Of a stretch of DNA of 64,000 bases, positions 32,431 through 42,376 are shown piece by piece. Under the pieces are notes generated by a model that was not told the origin of the DNA, searched no databases, and saw nothing but the letters and a program-made list of their open reading frames with translations. The stretch is taken from positions 42,910-106,909 of the forward strand of contig DATAEE010000002.1 in assembly GCA_036258175.1 (NCBI GenBank), written 5' to 3'. The position numbers and the translations under genes are program-made. The number at the start of each line of letters is the position of its first letter. The first letter of the stretch is position 1. This DNA comes from DATAEE01 sp036258175 (GTDB lineage Bacteria > Acidobacteriota > Vicinamibacteria > Vicinamibacterales > 2-12-FULL-66-21).

Positions 32431-33080
32431 TGAGGATCGGCCGAACGCTCACTGTCCAGCTCGCGGCGCTCGCCGCCGTGCTGGCGGTGGGCTGCGCTCC
32501 GAAGCAGGCCCCGGTCGTCGCGCCGTCCTCCGGTCAGACGCTCGTCGTCCTCCTGCCGGACGACGAGAACGGCGGCGCCGGCCGGGCGGGACGGGCAACG
32601 GTCACGAACGCCTCGGGCGCGGTGCAACTCACCGCATCACACGATTCGACGCTCGCGTCGCCCAGCCAGGCGCCTGCACCGGTCACGAAGATGAGTGAGG
32701 CGGAGGTCAAGAAGCAGTTCGGCAGCGTGCTGTCGGCGCTTCCGCCTGCACCGCGACATTTCCTCCTGTTCTTCAAGTTCGAATCCGACGAGCTCACGGA
32801 TGGATCCCGCGCGCTGGTGCCCGAGGTCCTCAAGACGGTCAAGGAGCGCGCCTTCCCCGAGGTCGCGGTCGTCGGCCACACCGACACGATGGGGCAGCCG
32901 CAGGCCAATATCGAGCTCGGTCTGAAGCGCGCGACGTTCGTCCGGAACCTCCTCGTGGAGGTCGGCCTCGACGCGAAACTGATCGAGGTCACGTCGCACG
33001 GCGAAGCGGATCAATTGATCTCTACTCCCGATGCCACGCCGGAGTCCCGCAACCGCCGGGTCGAAATCGTGGTTAGATAA
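32430..33080 (+). CDS. OmpA-family peptidoglycan-associated lipoprotein
   Basis: A 216-residue lipoprotein with lipobox LAVGC (Cys22). After a flexible linker, an OmpA_C domain spans about residues 105-216 (FFKFESDELTDGSRALVPEV, VVGHTDTMGQPQANIELGLK, RNRRVEIVVR). This domain binds diaminopimelate in peptidoglycan and anchors the outer membrane. The GTG start at 32430 overlaps the FecR stop, so the genes are coupled. Confidence 0.9.
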   Translation: MRIGRTLTVQLAALAAVLAVGCAPKQAPVVAPSSGQTLVVLLPDDENGGAGRAGRATVTNASGAVQLTASHDSTLASPSQAPAPVTKMSEAEVKKQFGSVLSALPPAPRHFLLFFKFESDELTDGSRALVPEVLKTVKERAFPEVAVVGHTDTMGQPQANIELGLKRATFVRNLLVEVGLDAKLIEVTSHGEADQLISTPDATPESRNRRVEIVVR

Positions 33081-33090
33081 TCGTTCCAGC

Positions 33091-35004
33091 TTGAAGAGAT
33101 CGTCCACAGCCGGCCCGACTCGTCGCCGTCTGGTTTTCCTCTGGGGCCTGATTCCTGTCCTGGTCACGGCCATCGTGGCCGTCTACCGTCCAACGATTCT
33201 CGCGCGCGTGGAACACACCGTGTACGACATCCTGGTGCGCTCGGCGTCGCCGCGCCCGCGCGGGACGGGCGTCGTCATCGTCGACGTCGACGAGCGAAGC
33301 CTGGCGACCGTTGGCCAGTGGCCGTGGGGCCGGGACCAGGTCGGCGATCTCATCACGCGCCTGCGCGACCTCGGCGCCGCGACGGTCGCGCTCGACATCG
33401 TGTTCGCGGAATTGGATCGTGCGAAGGCGGACGACGTGCTCGCCGCGAGACTTCGCGAGGGGCACGTCGTGCTGGGTTACGCCATGCGGTTCGATGCGGG
33501 AGCGGATGAGCGCGACACGTGCGTACTGCATCCGATCGGCCTCGCGGTCCTTCATCCCGGAGAAGACACGGGCGACTCGCCCTACTTTCAAGCGACCGGC
33601 GTCGTCTGCAGTCTTCCCAACCTGGCTGAGGCGGCCGGCGCGTCCGGCTTCCTGAACGCGGCACCGGACGCGGACGGCATCCTCCGGCGCGTCCCGTTGA
33701 TCGTCGGCCTGAACGGCCGCGTGTATCCGAGCCTCGCCTTGCGGGCCGTGATGGCGACGACCGGCACCAAAGAGATCGTGCTCGAGATCTCCAACATCAA
33801 TGCCGCGTCGCTGACGATTGACGACCGTGTCGTTCCGGTCGACGGCAAGAGCAATCTGCTGCTCCGGTATCGCGGCAAGAAGAAGACATTCCCATACGTG
33901 TCAGCGGCGGACGTGTTGAACGACCGTGTTCCGGACGGGATGATGCGGGGCAAGATCGTCTTCGTCGGTACCACCGCGCTCGGCACGCGCGAGGTCGTGG
34001 CCACGCCCCTCGACACGCTGTTCGCCGGCGTCGAGGTTCAGGCGACGGTCGCGGACAACCTCCTCGAGCTGGACTTCCTGACGCGTTCTCAGTTCGGCGC
34101 GATCGTCGAGAGCCAGGCGGGGCTCGTGCTCGGCCTGGCGGTCGCGCTGCTTGTCGCGAGGACCGGCATCACGATCGGGCTGATCGGCGGATTCGGGAGC
34201 ATCGCGGCGCTCTGGATCGGCGCCGTCTGGCTGCTCTCCACTCGCGGCGTTTTCGTGTCGCCGCTGTTTCCTACCCTGGGCGCGATCGGAGGCCTCGGCG
34301 TGATGACGGTCGCGAAGTTCACGGTTGAGCGCAGCCGCGCCGAAACGGCCGGACGCGACAAGGCCGCGGCTCAGCGCCTGATGGTACAGTCGCTCCTGTC
34401 GCTGACCGAGACGCGCGATGCCGAAACCGGCCGTCACTCACGCCGGACGCAGCAGTACGCCCGGCTCATCGCCGAGCAGCTCGCCGCGAACCCCGAATAC
34501 CATTACTATCTGACGCCGGAGCGCATCGATCTCCTGTCGAGTCTCGCGCCGATACACGACATCGGCAAGGTGGGCATTCCCGATCGGATTCTCAACAAGC
34601 CGGGTCCCTTGACGCCGGACGAGCTCGCAGAAATGCGCACGCACCCGGTGCTCGGCCGCGACGTCATCCTGAAGGCGCAGGAAAAAGTGGGTGTGCGCGA
34701 CGACGCGACGCTCGCGATGGCGAAAGACATCGTCTACACGCACCACGAGCGATGGGATGGGACCGGCTATCCGCAGGGACTGCAGGGCACGCAGATTCCG
34801 ATCGCCGGCCGCGTGATGGCGATTGTCGACGTCTACGACGCCGTCGTGGCGAGGAACCTGTACAAGCCGGCGATGTCGCACGATGCCGCCGTGAAGTTCA
34901 TCGTCAACGGCAAGGGCACGCATTTCGATCCAGCAGTCGTCGATGCGTTCGTGACCGTCGAACCGATCTTCCGCCACGTAGCGCTGGAAACGGCGTCGAC
35001 GTGA
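33091..35004 (+). CDS. CHASE2 sensor with HD-GYP cyclic-di-GMP phosphodiesterase
   Basis: Membrane signalling protein of about 637 residues. A first TM helix (LVFLWGLIPVLVTAIVAVY) leads to a periplasmic CHASE2 domain (VIVDVDERSLATVGQWPWGR, ALDIVFAELDR), then three TM helices near residues 340-410. The C-terminal HD-GYP domain has its key residues intact: ETGRHSRRTQ, PIHDIGKVGIPDRIL, THHERWDGTGYPQGL and VDVYDAVV, so c-di-GMP hydrolysis is likely. The start is uncertain. TTG at 33091 is 10 nt past the OmpA stop, while an ATG at 33031 would overlap that gene by 50 bp. The signal sensed is unknown, but FecR and OmpA partners suggest envelope state. Confidence 0.9.
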   Translation: MKRSSTAGPTRRRLVFLWGLIPVLVTAIVAVYRPTILARVEHTVYDILVRSASPRPRGTGVVIVDVDERSLATVGQWPWGRDQVGDLITRLRDLGAATVALDIVFAELDRAKADDVLAARLREGHVVLGYAMRFDAGADERDTCVLHPIGLAVLHPGEDTGDSPYFQATGVVCSLPNLAEAAGASGFLNAAPDADGILRRVPLIVGLNGRVYPSLALRAVMATTGTKEIVLEISNINAASLTIDDRVVPVDGKSNLLLRYRGKKKTFPYVSAADVLNDRVPDGMMRGKIVFVGTTALGTREVVATPLDTLFAGVEVQATVADNLLELDFLTRSQFGAIVESQAGLVLGLAVALLVARTGITIGLIGGFGSIAALWIGAVWLLSTRGVFVSPLFPTLGAIGGLGVMTVAKFTVERSRAETAGRDKAAAQRLMVQSLLSLTETRDAETGRHSRRTQQYARLIAEQLAANPEYHYYLTPERIDLLSSLAPIHDIGKVGIPDRILNKPGPLTPDELAEMRTHPVLGRDVILKAQEKVGVRDDATLAMAKDIVYTHHERWDGTGYPQGLQGTQIPIAGRVMAIVDVYDAVVARNLYKPAMSHDAAVKFIVNGKGTHFDPAVVDAFVTVEPIFRHVALETAST

Positions 35005-35017
35005 AAGCCTGCGGCCG

Positions 35018-38000
35018 TCAGACCGCGGACTCCATCGCCTCATCCGATCTGAACAAGGCTTCGAACAGCTGCTGGAGAAGAACGGGCCGCTGCCCGGCAA
35101 GGTCGAAGAGCTCCGCGCGGTCGATCCGGAGCGCGGTGCCGCCACGCGTCACGTGGATTGAGCGCCCGAAGGGCAGTCCGGCCATCGTCTCGTAGAGTCC
35201 GACGACGTCGCCCTGCCCGGCCGTCAGCGTCTGCATTCGAGGTCCGGGATCGCGGGGATCCTGTGGTGGCGGTTCGACCGACAGCTCCCCGGTCACGACC
35301 GCGATGATGCCTGCCGAATCTCCCTCACCCGCGAGTGGCGTCCCCGACTCGAGCTTGGTCTCGGCGGCGATCGCGGCGACTTGCAGCAGCTCGTCGGCGG
35401 ACACGCGCGCGAAAACCGGCACGGCCTGAAGCACGAGGACCTTTTCGATCGGCGTCAAGCCATCGGCCGCACGCGCCTGAACGTCCTGCGTCGCCGTGCC
35501 CTTGATGACCGCGCGCGCGTCGGCCGCGCCGACCGGGGCGGCTTCCACGAGCGTGCGGAACAGTCCCTCGACGAGGTCCGTGTTGTCCGCGAGCAGCTCC
35601 TGCACGGCGTCAGCCGGGATCGACAGCGCGACGGCCTGGCCCGACGCGCGGACGGTCTCCGTCATCGGCCGGCCGGCGAGCGCTTCCTCGAAGCCAAGCG
35701 TCGCGGGCGCTTCGATCTCCCGAGCGCCCTCTCCATGGCCGCGCGCGACGACGGTGCCGTCGAGCAGCACGTGAACCGCCTCCGGCAACGACCCTTCCTG
35801 CAGTAGGACGCGGCCGCCGTCATGGCGGGTCTGACGGCCTGCGCCCGCGATCCGGAACAACTCGTCGACCCAGAGCGAGGCGAACAGCGGGAGCCGGCGC
35901 AGGCGCGCGGCGATCTCGACCGCGGGCAGCGGCTCCAGCCAGAGATCGCGGCGCCGCGCCTCGCCGACGCGGCGGGCGGCGAGCGTCCAGGAGGCCGCTT
36001 CGAACACGTACCAGTCCTTCACGTCGCGGTGCGCGAGCACATGCTCAACGTCGTCTTCGAGCGCCCACAGCTTCAGCTCGCGGACGAGATCGATCGCTGC
36101 GGCTGACACGACCTGGTCCTCGTCGTTGATCAGTTCGAGGAGCGTTTCCTCGATGTCCCGCGGGCGCGATCGCAGCTGGACGTGCGCCTGGCGGACCTTT
36201 TCCTCGAGCGGCATGTCCTCGAGGGCAGGGACGATCCGTTTGCGGAGAGCGCCGGTCAGGATGTTGTCGAGATACTCGGAAGCGCTCGACTTCGCGCGCG
36301 CGTCCCCGTGCTCGAGGCCCCAGCGGACCGCGGCCACGTCCTTCCATGGATAGATCAGCGCCAGCAGGCGATAGACGCGGTCCGACGTGCGGCGGATCTT
36401 TTCCTTCAGGGCATGGGCAAGGAGGGAGTCCTGCCCGACGTTGGCGCGCGTCAGGTTGTGGTGCAGCGTGAGATACAGGAAGAAGCGGCGGCCCTCCCGC
36501 AACACCAGCGCTTCGATCGGCTCGCGCGGAAAATTCAGGTCTGGGCCAGCGCGCCGCAGCCGTTCGAGACCGGCGACTGCTTTGTAGCGCAGGAACCCGT
36601 CAGGTTCCGAGAGCGCCGCCGTCAGGATATCGACGGTGCGCTGCGTCTCGAACTGCGCGATGGTCGCCGGCAGGTGCCGTCGGACCCAGACATCCTCGTC
36701 CTGGTCGCGGAGGAAGTGGTCGAGCGCGTCGAGGACGGGCTCGCCATAGCTGACGAGGACGTCGCGCGCCGCGCTCTTCAGCCGGCGGTTGCGCAAGAGC
36801 GACACGAGCGTGGGAACGTAAAGGAAGTCGCGCGGTCCCAGCGCCTTCGCCGTACGGAGCGCTTCCTCGGCGACCGACCGGTCCGGGTCGTACAACAGCG
36901 GAATCAGCAGCGGGCGCAGGTTGGGGTGCGCCAGCCGGCCGAGCGCGGACGCGAGATCGCGACGCGCCGCGGCCGATTCCGCCCGCGTGTCCCCGGCGAT
37001 CCGCACGAGCGCCTGCTCGGCATCCTCGCGATCTTTCTCGTCACCGCTGCTGGCGAGAACGACGGCCGCCGTGCCCGCGATGCGCAGATCCGGATCATTG
37101 ATGAGCGGCCGCGCGAGCCCGGCAGCATCCTCTCCGCGAATGGTCGCGAGCGCGCCGACCGCCGCGGCACGCACCTCTGCGTTCTGATCGCCGAGCATCC
37201 GCTCGACCAGGGGCAGCCAGCGCGCAGCGAGGTCGGGCCGCGCGCTCGACAACGCCATGAGGGCCCGTGCCCGCACGGCCGGAGACTCGTGGTACAGGAG
37301 CAACGGCGTCACGAGATTGCGCTTGTCCAGCGACTCGAGGACTTCAATCGCGTAGACGACGCGCGCCTCGTCCGGGTGGGCCAGTTCTTCGACGAGCGTT
37401 TCGACCGTCGCCAGGTCGCCAGTCGGCAGCCGCATGTCGGCCGCCCTGACTTCGCGCCGCTCGATGCTGCGCCGGAACGCGGACAGGTAGCCCCGCTTCG
37501 CCGCGAGAGCCGCGAAGATCCAGAGGCCAGTGATCACGAGGCTCGCGTAGCTGATCCGCCGCCAATCCCATGCGAGCCCCCACGGCTGGACGAGCACGAG
37601 CAGCAGCAGCGCCGCGACACCCTTGCCGAAGCGATCGACCGTGACATCCACGAACGGCTTCGCGCGCATCTTGAGGCTGGACGGCAGCGGCAGGAACAGG
37701 ATCTCGCGCGTCGTCTTGTCTACGGTGTAGCGCAGCGACTGATCCAACACGCGGGCGACGCCGGGTGACCAGACCGCGGCGGTTACCAGCATCAGGACGG
37801 CCGTACTGCCCAAGCCGACCGGAAGGACGAACAGCGCGAACCCGATGCCGAGGAACCGGTGAATGCGGCTCGTCAGGTAAACCTGGATGAAGAACGCCGC
37901 GACCGACATCCACAACCCGATGCGGGCGAGGAACTCGGTGATTGCATCGACGTCGCCGCGTCCCTTCGATGCCTCCGCCGCCATGTTCAGCTGCTGCTCG

Positions 38001-38743
38001 ACGATCTGCGCGCCGATCGCCGCGAACATGATCACGAGGGCGATGACCTGGAGGTGACGGGATTCTCTCAGCAGGCGCAGCGCCTCGCCGGGACCGACCC
38101 CCTTTTCCGCGTCGGCGCTCGCGCCGACGCCGGCGTCGGCCGCCTGCTCGCGCGACACGACAAGCGTGACGGCCAGGGCCGACAACAGCATGATCGCCGC
38201 GCTGTACAGGAGGAGGTTGAACGTGCCAATCGTCCTCGCCTGGGTGCCCAGCCACCCGGCGAACGCGCCGCCCAGGGGAGCCCCTGCGCCGATGAAGCCG
38301 AACAGCCGCTTCGCCTGGCGCGCGTCGTAGATGACATTGGCCAGCGTCCAGAACTGGCTGATGAGCAGGATGCCCATCAGCAGTCCCCACAGGTAGAAGG
38401 CGGCGGCGACCCACCAACCCTGCGCTCTGAACAAGAACCAGAAGACGACCAGGAGCGCGGCCATGCCGACCTGTGTCAGCGGCACCCCCCACCGCCGGGG
38501 TAGCCGCTGAATCAGCCACGTATAGATACCCATGAGGCCGGCGATCAGAAACGCCGTGGCCAGCGGCATCCAGGGCAGGTTGTCGGCGCCCAGATCTTTA
38601 ATGAAGGCCGACCGGGTGATCGGCTTGATGACGTTGTAGCCCGCCATCGCGCAGAACGACGCGACGAACATCATGAGAGCGGTTGTACCCTCCCGTTCGC
38701 GGAGTTCGACCACGGGTGAGAGCAGGCGCTGGGTCAGCGACAT
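35018..38743 (-). CDS. MFS/nucleotide-carrier-like membrane protein with HEAT repeats and two cNMP-binding-like domains
   Basis: A 1241-residue protein. Residues about 15-430 form 10-12 TM helices resembling the ATP/ADP-translocase-like branch (FVASFCAMAGYNVIKPITRS, DARQAKRLFGFIGAGAPLGG). Residues about 440-930 are HEAT-like helical repeats (VVYAIEVLESLDKRNLVTPL, PAVRARALMALSSARPDLA, EVRAAAVGALATIRGED). Two C-terminal domains (about 985-1090 and 1115-1235) have the cyclic-nucleotide-binding roll pattern (VLLQEGSLPEAVHVLLDGTV; GTPLAGEGDSAGIIAVVTGE). The phosphate-cassette Arg is not clearly conserved. A transporter gated or scaffolded by a cytoplasmic sensor is inferred. It is divergent from a shorter paralogue. 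Confidence 0.85.
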   Translation of the reverse strand: MSLTQRLLSPVVELREREGTTALMMFVASFCAMAGYNVIKPITRSAFIKDLGADNLPWMPLATAFLIAGLMGIYTWLIQRLPRRWGVPLTQVGMAALLVVFWFLFRAQGWWVAAAFYLWGLLMGILLISQFWTLANVIYDARQAKRLFGFIGAGAPLGGAFAGWLGTQARTIGTFNLLLYSAAIMLLSALAVTLVVSREQAADAGVGASADAEKGVGPGEALRLLRESRHLQVIALVIMFAAIGAQIVEQQLNMAAEASKGRGDVDAITEFLARIGLWMSVAAFFIQVYLTSRIHRFLGIGFALFVLPVGLGSTAVLMLVTAAVWSPGVARVLDQSLRYTVDKTTREILFLPLPSSLKMRAKPFVDVTVDRFGKGVAALLLLVLVQPWGLAWDWRRISYASLVITGLWIFAALAAKRGYLSAFRRSIERREVRAADMRLPTGDLATVETLVEELAHPDEARVVYAIEVLESLDKRNLVTPLLLYHESPAVRARALMALSSARPDLAARWLPLVERMLGDQNAEVRAAAVGALATIRGEDAAGLARPLINDPDLRIAGTAAVVLASSGDEKDREDAEQALVRIAGDTRAESAAARRDLASALGRLAHPNLRPLLIPLLYDPDRSVAEEALRTAKALGPRDFLYVPTLVSLLRNRRLKSAARDVLVSYGEPVLDALDHFLRDQDEDVWVRRHLPATIAQFETQRTVDILTAALSEPDGFLRYKAVAGLERLRRAGPDLNFPREPIEALVLREGRRFFLYLTLHHNLTRANVGQDSLLAHALKEKIRRTSDRVYRLLALIYPWKDVAAVRWGLEHGDARAKSSASEYLDNILTGALRKRIVPALEDMPLEEKVRQAHVQLRSRPRDIEETLLELINDEDQVVSAAAIDLVRELKLWALEDDVEHVLAHRDVKDWYVFEAASWTLAARRVGEARRRDLWLEPLPAVEIAARLRRLPLFASLWVDELFRIAGAGRQTRHDGGRVLLQEGSLPEAVHVLLDGTVVARGHGEGAREIEAPATLGFEEALAGRPMTETVRASGQAVALSIPADAVQELLADNTDLVEGLFRTLVEAAPVGAADARAVIKGTATQDVQARAADGLTPIEKVLVLQAVPVFARVSADELLQVAAIAAETKLESGTPLAGEGDSAGIIAVVTGELSVEPPPQDPRDPGPRMQTLTAGQGDVVGLYETMAGLPFGRSIHVTRGGTALRIDRAELFDLAGQRPVLLQQLFEALFRSDEAMESAV

Positions 38744-38763
38744 GGGAGGAGAGAAGCCTATCG

Positions 38764-38769
38764 TAGAAT
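38764..38769 (+). promoter_or_regulatory. -10 box giving a leaderless GTG start
   Basis: TAGAAT ends 7 nt before the GTG at 38777, leaving no room for a ribosome binding site. Confidence 0.45.
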
Positions 38770-38776
38770 CTTCCGG

Positions 38777-41608
38777 GTGGTCCAGCGCCTCCGCCGATTC
38801 TTTGATATCCGGGCAGGGGAGGGGACGGCCGTCGCCCTGGTGTTCCTCTACATTGCGACGGTCGTCGCCTCCTACCTGCTGGCCAAGCCGATCCGCAACG
38901 GCTTGTTCCTAAAGGAGTACGGGGCGTACAAGCTGGTGTACGTCTACGCCGGGGTCCCGGCAGCCCTGACGGGGTTTGTCGCGGTCTACAGCCGGATCGC
39001 CCTGCGGGTCGGAAGCCGGCGCCTGGTCATCTTGTCCCTGTGGTTCTTCTGCGCGAACGCCGCGCTGTTTTGGTACGCGTTCCGGTTCGCCAGTTTCCCG
39101 GGCCTGCCCGCCATCTTCTATGTCTGGGTGAACTGTTTCGGGATTATCGCGCCGGTGCAGGCCTGGGCCTTCGCCGGCGCGATCTTCGACACCCGCCAGG
39201 CAAAGCGGCTCTTCGGCGTGATTGGCAGCGGCGCCTCGCTCGGAGCCATCGCCGGCGGGGTGCTGGGCAGCCTGCTCGTCCGGCCGCTCGGGACGGTCAA
39301 CCTCCTCCTCGTTCTCGCGATTCTGATCGCGCTCGCGGCGATTATCGTGACGTTCGCGTCGCGACGGGTGCCTCGGAGCGGCGCGCGCACCCGCCGCGCA
39401 CGCGTTCCATTCCGTGAAACGCTGCGCATGATCGGCGACAGCCGCTACCTGCGCCTGATTGCGGCGCTCGTCATCTGCGTCGCCATCGCGACCCAGTGGA
39501 TCGGATTCCAGTTCAGCCTCATGGCCGAGGCCCGGTTTGGCGACGATGCGGATCACCTGACGGCATTCTTCAGCGCCTTCAACTCATCGCTCGGCGTGGT
39601 GGCGTTCGCCATCCAGCTCCTCGTGACGGGCCCGATGCTGCGCCGCTTCGGGCTGTCCTCGACGATCCTGATCCTGCCGTCGCTGCTCGCGATTTCGTCC
39701 CTGGTCGTCGTCGGCGTGCCGCTGTTCTGGCCCGTCGTCATCGCGAACGCGTTCGATCAGGGCTTGCGGTTCTCGCTCGACAAGGCGACCTTCGAGCTCC
39801 TGTACCTGCCGATTCCAGGCGCGCTGCGCGCGAACGTGAAGGCGACCATCGACATCATCATCAATCGCCTCGCGGATGCCGCGGGCGCGATCGTCCTGGG
39901 ACTGGTCACCAAGGGATTCGTGGGGTTGGGCGGCCTCGAGCTGGAACTCCGCGGAACCGCGATGCTCATTGTGGCGGTCACCATCGTGTGGCTCTACATC
40001 GCGAACCGCCTCCGCGGCGAGTACGTCGTCGCGATCCGCGAGAACATCCACAAACACCGCATCGACTCGGAGCGCGCCTCCGCGGTGGCGCTCGATCGCT
40101 CGATGGCCGAAGCGCTCGCGGCGAAGCTGAAAGCCGACGAGCCGGCGGACGTGCTGTATGCGCTGGATCTGCTCGAGGCGCAGCCCAACCCGCTCCATCC
40201 CGCGCTGCACGGCCTCGTGTCACACGAGTCCCCGGCGATCCGCCGCCGCGCGATCGCGCTGCTGAGGACAGCGGGCGACCGCTCGGCGCGGGCGCAAGTC
40301 GAGGCACGGCTCCAGGATGACGATCTCGAAACCCGCACCGAGGCGCTTATTTACCTCTCGCGCCACTTCGGGGTCGATCCGCTGGCTCGGATCGAGGAGG
40401 CGGGAGACTTCGCGGACTTTTCGATCCGAGCCGGCACCGTCGCGTTTCTGGCGAGCGAGGGCCCCGCGCAGAATCTCGAGGCCGCCGCGCTGATTCTCGA
40501 CGGGATGATCACCGAGGCCGGACCCGACGGCGCGCGCGACCGCGCCGAGGCGGCTCGGCTCCTGAAGCGATTGCCCGTCGATCAATTCGAACCGCAGCTC
40601 GCGCGGCTTCTCGCGCCGGAAGAGACGGACCCGGAAGTCCTGCGCCATGCGATCCGGGCCGCCGCCGTCGGCCGATCGCGGCGCCTCGCGACGCTCGTCG
40701 CCGCCCGGCTCGGTCATCCCAAGGTTGGGCGCGACGCCGTCGACGCGCTCGGACAACTCGGTGACGATGTCGTCGGGCTGCTGCGGGAGCGGCTGCAGGA
40801 TCCGTCCACGCCAATCGAAGCGCGGCGCGAGATTCCGGACGTCTTCGTCCGCGTCGCGTCGCCGGCCGCCGAGCGTGCGCTCGTGGATACGCTACTCGAG
40901 AGCGACCCGACGCTGCGGCATCGCATCATCGCGGCGCTCAACAAGCTGCGCCGCAACAATCCCGACATTCCCACCGAGCCGGAGGCAGTCCAGATGCTGC
41001 TGACAGCCGAGATCTTCGGGCATTACCGGTCGTATCAGGTGCTTGGCGTTCTGCGAGACCGGCTCCCCGAAGACGATCCCGTCGTGCAGGGGCTGCACCA
41101 GGCGATGGAGCAGGAAGTCGAACGGATCTTCCGGTTGCTCGCTCTTCTTTATCCTCACCAGGGACTGCACGACGCCTACTTCGGTCTCCGCGCCGCGAAC
41201 CCCTCGCTGCGTGGCGATGCGCTCGAGCTGCTCGAGGAAGTGCTGCCGTCGAATCTCGATCAACTTCTGGTTCCGCTGCTCGACAGTCAGCTGAGCCTGT
41301 CCGACCGAGTGATGCGCGCCAACAGGCTGGTCGGTTCCGAGGTTCAGACGATTGATGAAGCCGTCGGCGTGCTGCTCGCGAGCGAAGACTCGTGGCTGCG
41401 ATCCTGCGCCGCCTTTGCTGTCGGCGCGCTGCGGCTCGAGACGCTCGCCCCCGAGCTCGAGAAGCTCGCCGACGCTTCGGACCCGCTGCTGCGCGAGACC
41501 GCGCGGACCGCGCGGCGCCGCCTGGCGGGGGAACCGGTGGGCGAGGGGATGGCCGAACCTTCGCTTCCCTGGGCGCCGCGGCCGGGGATCGAAGCGCTGG
41601 GGGGCTGA
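38777..41608 (+). CDS. MFS/nucleotide-carrier-like membrane protein with HEAT repeats (paralogue)
   Basis: A 943-residue paralogue of the divergent 35018-38743 product. It has the same TM block (ASYLLAKPIRNGLFLKEYG, DTRQAKRLFGVIGSGASLGA, LRFSLDKATFELLYLPIPGA), followed by HEAT-like repeats (DVLYALDLLEAQPNPLHPAL, PAIRRRAIALLRTAGDRSA, GRDAVDALGQLGDDVVGLL), but no cyclic-nucleotide-binding domains. The shared DxRQAKRLFGxIGxGA motif fits a nucleotide-carrier-like family. The GTG at 38777 follows TAGAAT by 7 nt. The two proteins may work as a pair, with one carrying the sensory domains; this is inference from position and similarity. Confidence 0.85.
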   Translation: MVQRLRRFFDIRAGEGTAVALVFLYIATVVASYLLAKPIRNGLFLKEYGAYKLVYVYAGVPAALTGFVAVYSRIALRVGSRRLVILSLWFFCANAALFWYAFRFASFPGLPAIFYVWVNCFGIIAPVQAWAFAGAIFDTRQAKRLFGVIGSGASLGAIAGGVLGSLLVRPLGTVNLLLVLAILIALAAIIVTFASRRVPRSGARTRRARVPFRETLRMIGDSRYLRLIAALVICVAIATQWIGFQFSLMAEARFGDDADHLTAFFSAFNSSLGVVAFAIQLLVTGPMLRRFGLSSTILILPSLLAISSLVVVGVPLFWPVVIANAFDQGLRFSLDKATFELLYLPIPGALRANVKATIDIIINRLADAAGAIVLGLVTKGFVGLGGLELELRGTAMLIVAVTIVWLYIANRLRGEYVVAIRENIHKHRIDSERASAVALDRSMAEALAAKLKADEPADVLYALDLLEAQPNPLHPALHGLVSHESPAIRRRAIALLRTAGDRSARAQVEARLQDDDLETRTEALIYLSRHFGVDPLARIEEAGDFADFSIRAGTVAFLASEGPAQNLEAAALILDGMITEAGPDGARDRAEAARLLKRLPVDQFEPQLARLLAPEETDPEVLRHAIRAAAVGRSRRLATLVAARLGHPKVGRDAVDALGQLGDDVVGLLRERLQDPSTPIEARREIPDVFVRVASPAAERALVDTLLESDPTLRHRIIAALNKLRRNNPDIPTEPEAVQMLLTAEIFGHYRSYQVLGVLRDRLPEDDPVVQGLHQAMEQEVERIFRLLALLYPHQGLHDAYFGLRAANPSLRGDALELLEEVLPSNLDQLLVPLLDSQLSLSDRVMRANRLVGSEVQTIDEAVGVLLASEDSWLRSCAAFAVGALRLETLAPELEKLADASDPLLRETARTARRRLAGEPVGEGMAEPSLPWAPRPGIEALGG

Positions 41609-42367
41609 CTACAGGTTCGGAATCGGTGCCAACGCGCGTTTGTGCTCGCTGGCGCGCATCAGCCGTTCGATCTGCTCGGCCAGCGCGGGCAACACAGATC
41701 CCGCGCCGTTACTGAGATATCGCTCCAGGTCGGCGTAGGTGAAGCCCATCTCCGCTTCATCGGTCTGACCAATCCAGAGGCCGGCGCTTGGGGCCTTGTC
41801 GATGACGGGCGCAGGCACGCCCAGCTCACGCGCCAGCTCACGCACCTGACTCTTCACCAGGTGACCGATCGGCAGGAGATCGACGCCTCCGTCGCCATAC
41901 TTCGTGAAGTAGCCCAGAACGAGCTCGCTGCGGTTCCCCGTGCCAGCGACCAGGTAGTTGAGGGTGTTGGCGATGAAGTACAGCGCCGTCATGCGAAGCC
42001 GCGGCTTCACGTTGACGTGCGGCAGCCGCGCGCGGATGTCGTCCGCCGTGCCGCCGCCGGAGCCGGGGATCGCCGCCGTCGTGTCGAGCAGTCCGGAGAT
42101 CAGGGCGTCGTACGACTGCGCGAGATCGACGCGCAGCGTGCGCAGCTTGAACTGATCCGCGACGAGCCGCGCGTCCGCTTCGTCGCGCGCGTCGCTGTGG
42201 CACGGCATCAGGACGCCGACGACGTTGTCGCCGGCGGCGAGCTGCGCGAGCCGTGCGACGACGGCCGAATCGACTCCGCCGCTGAGGCCCACGACGAAGC
42301 CGAGTGCGTGGCTGCCGCCGAGACGCTCGCGCATCCAGCCCGAGATGCGATCCGCTTGAGAAGGCAT
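41609..42367 (-). CDS. nadE: NAD+ synthetase, ammonia-dependent type
   Basis: Last step of NAD synthesis: amidation of deamido-NAD with ATP. The 252-residue product lacks a glutaminase domain, so it should use free ammonia. It has the PP-loop GLSGGVDSAVVARLA, the NNxxR-like segment RLRMTALYFIANTLNYLVAG, GTGNRSELVLGYFTKYGDGG and DLLPIGHLVKSQVRELARELG, and ends with PSAGLWIGQTDEAEMGFTY. The ATG at 42367 was preferred to 42388 because of the PSQADRIS start typical of family N-termini. It is divergent from the kinase gene across a short palindrome. Confidence 0.94.
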   Translation of the reverse strand: MPSQADRISGWMRERLGGSHALGFVVGLSGGVDSAVVARLAQLAAGDNVVGVLMPCHSDARDEADARLVADQFKLRTLRVDLAQSYDALISGLLDTTAAIPGSGGGTADDIRARLPHVNVKPRLRMTALYFIANTLNYLVAGTGNRSELVLGYFTKYGDGGVDLLPIGHLVKSQVRELARELGVPAPVIDKAPSAGLWIGQTDEAEMGFTYADLERYLSNGAGSVLPALAEQIERLMRASEHKRALAPIPNL

Positions 42368-42376
42368 GGCGGCCCT

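Noticed and set aside
36182..37768. 528-codon plus-strand open frame
   Set aside because: Antisense to the HEAT-repeat carrier protein; composition is a mirror of that gene.
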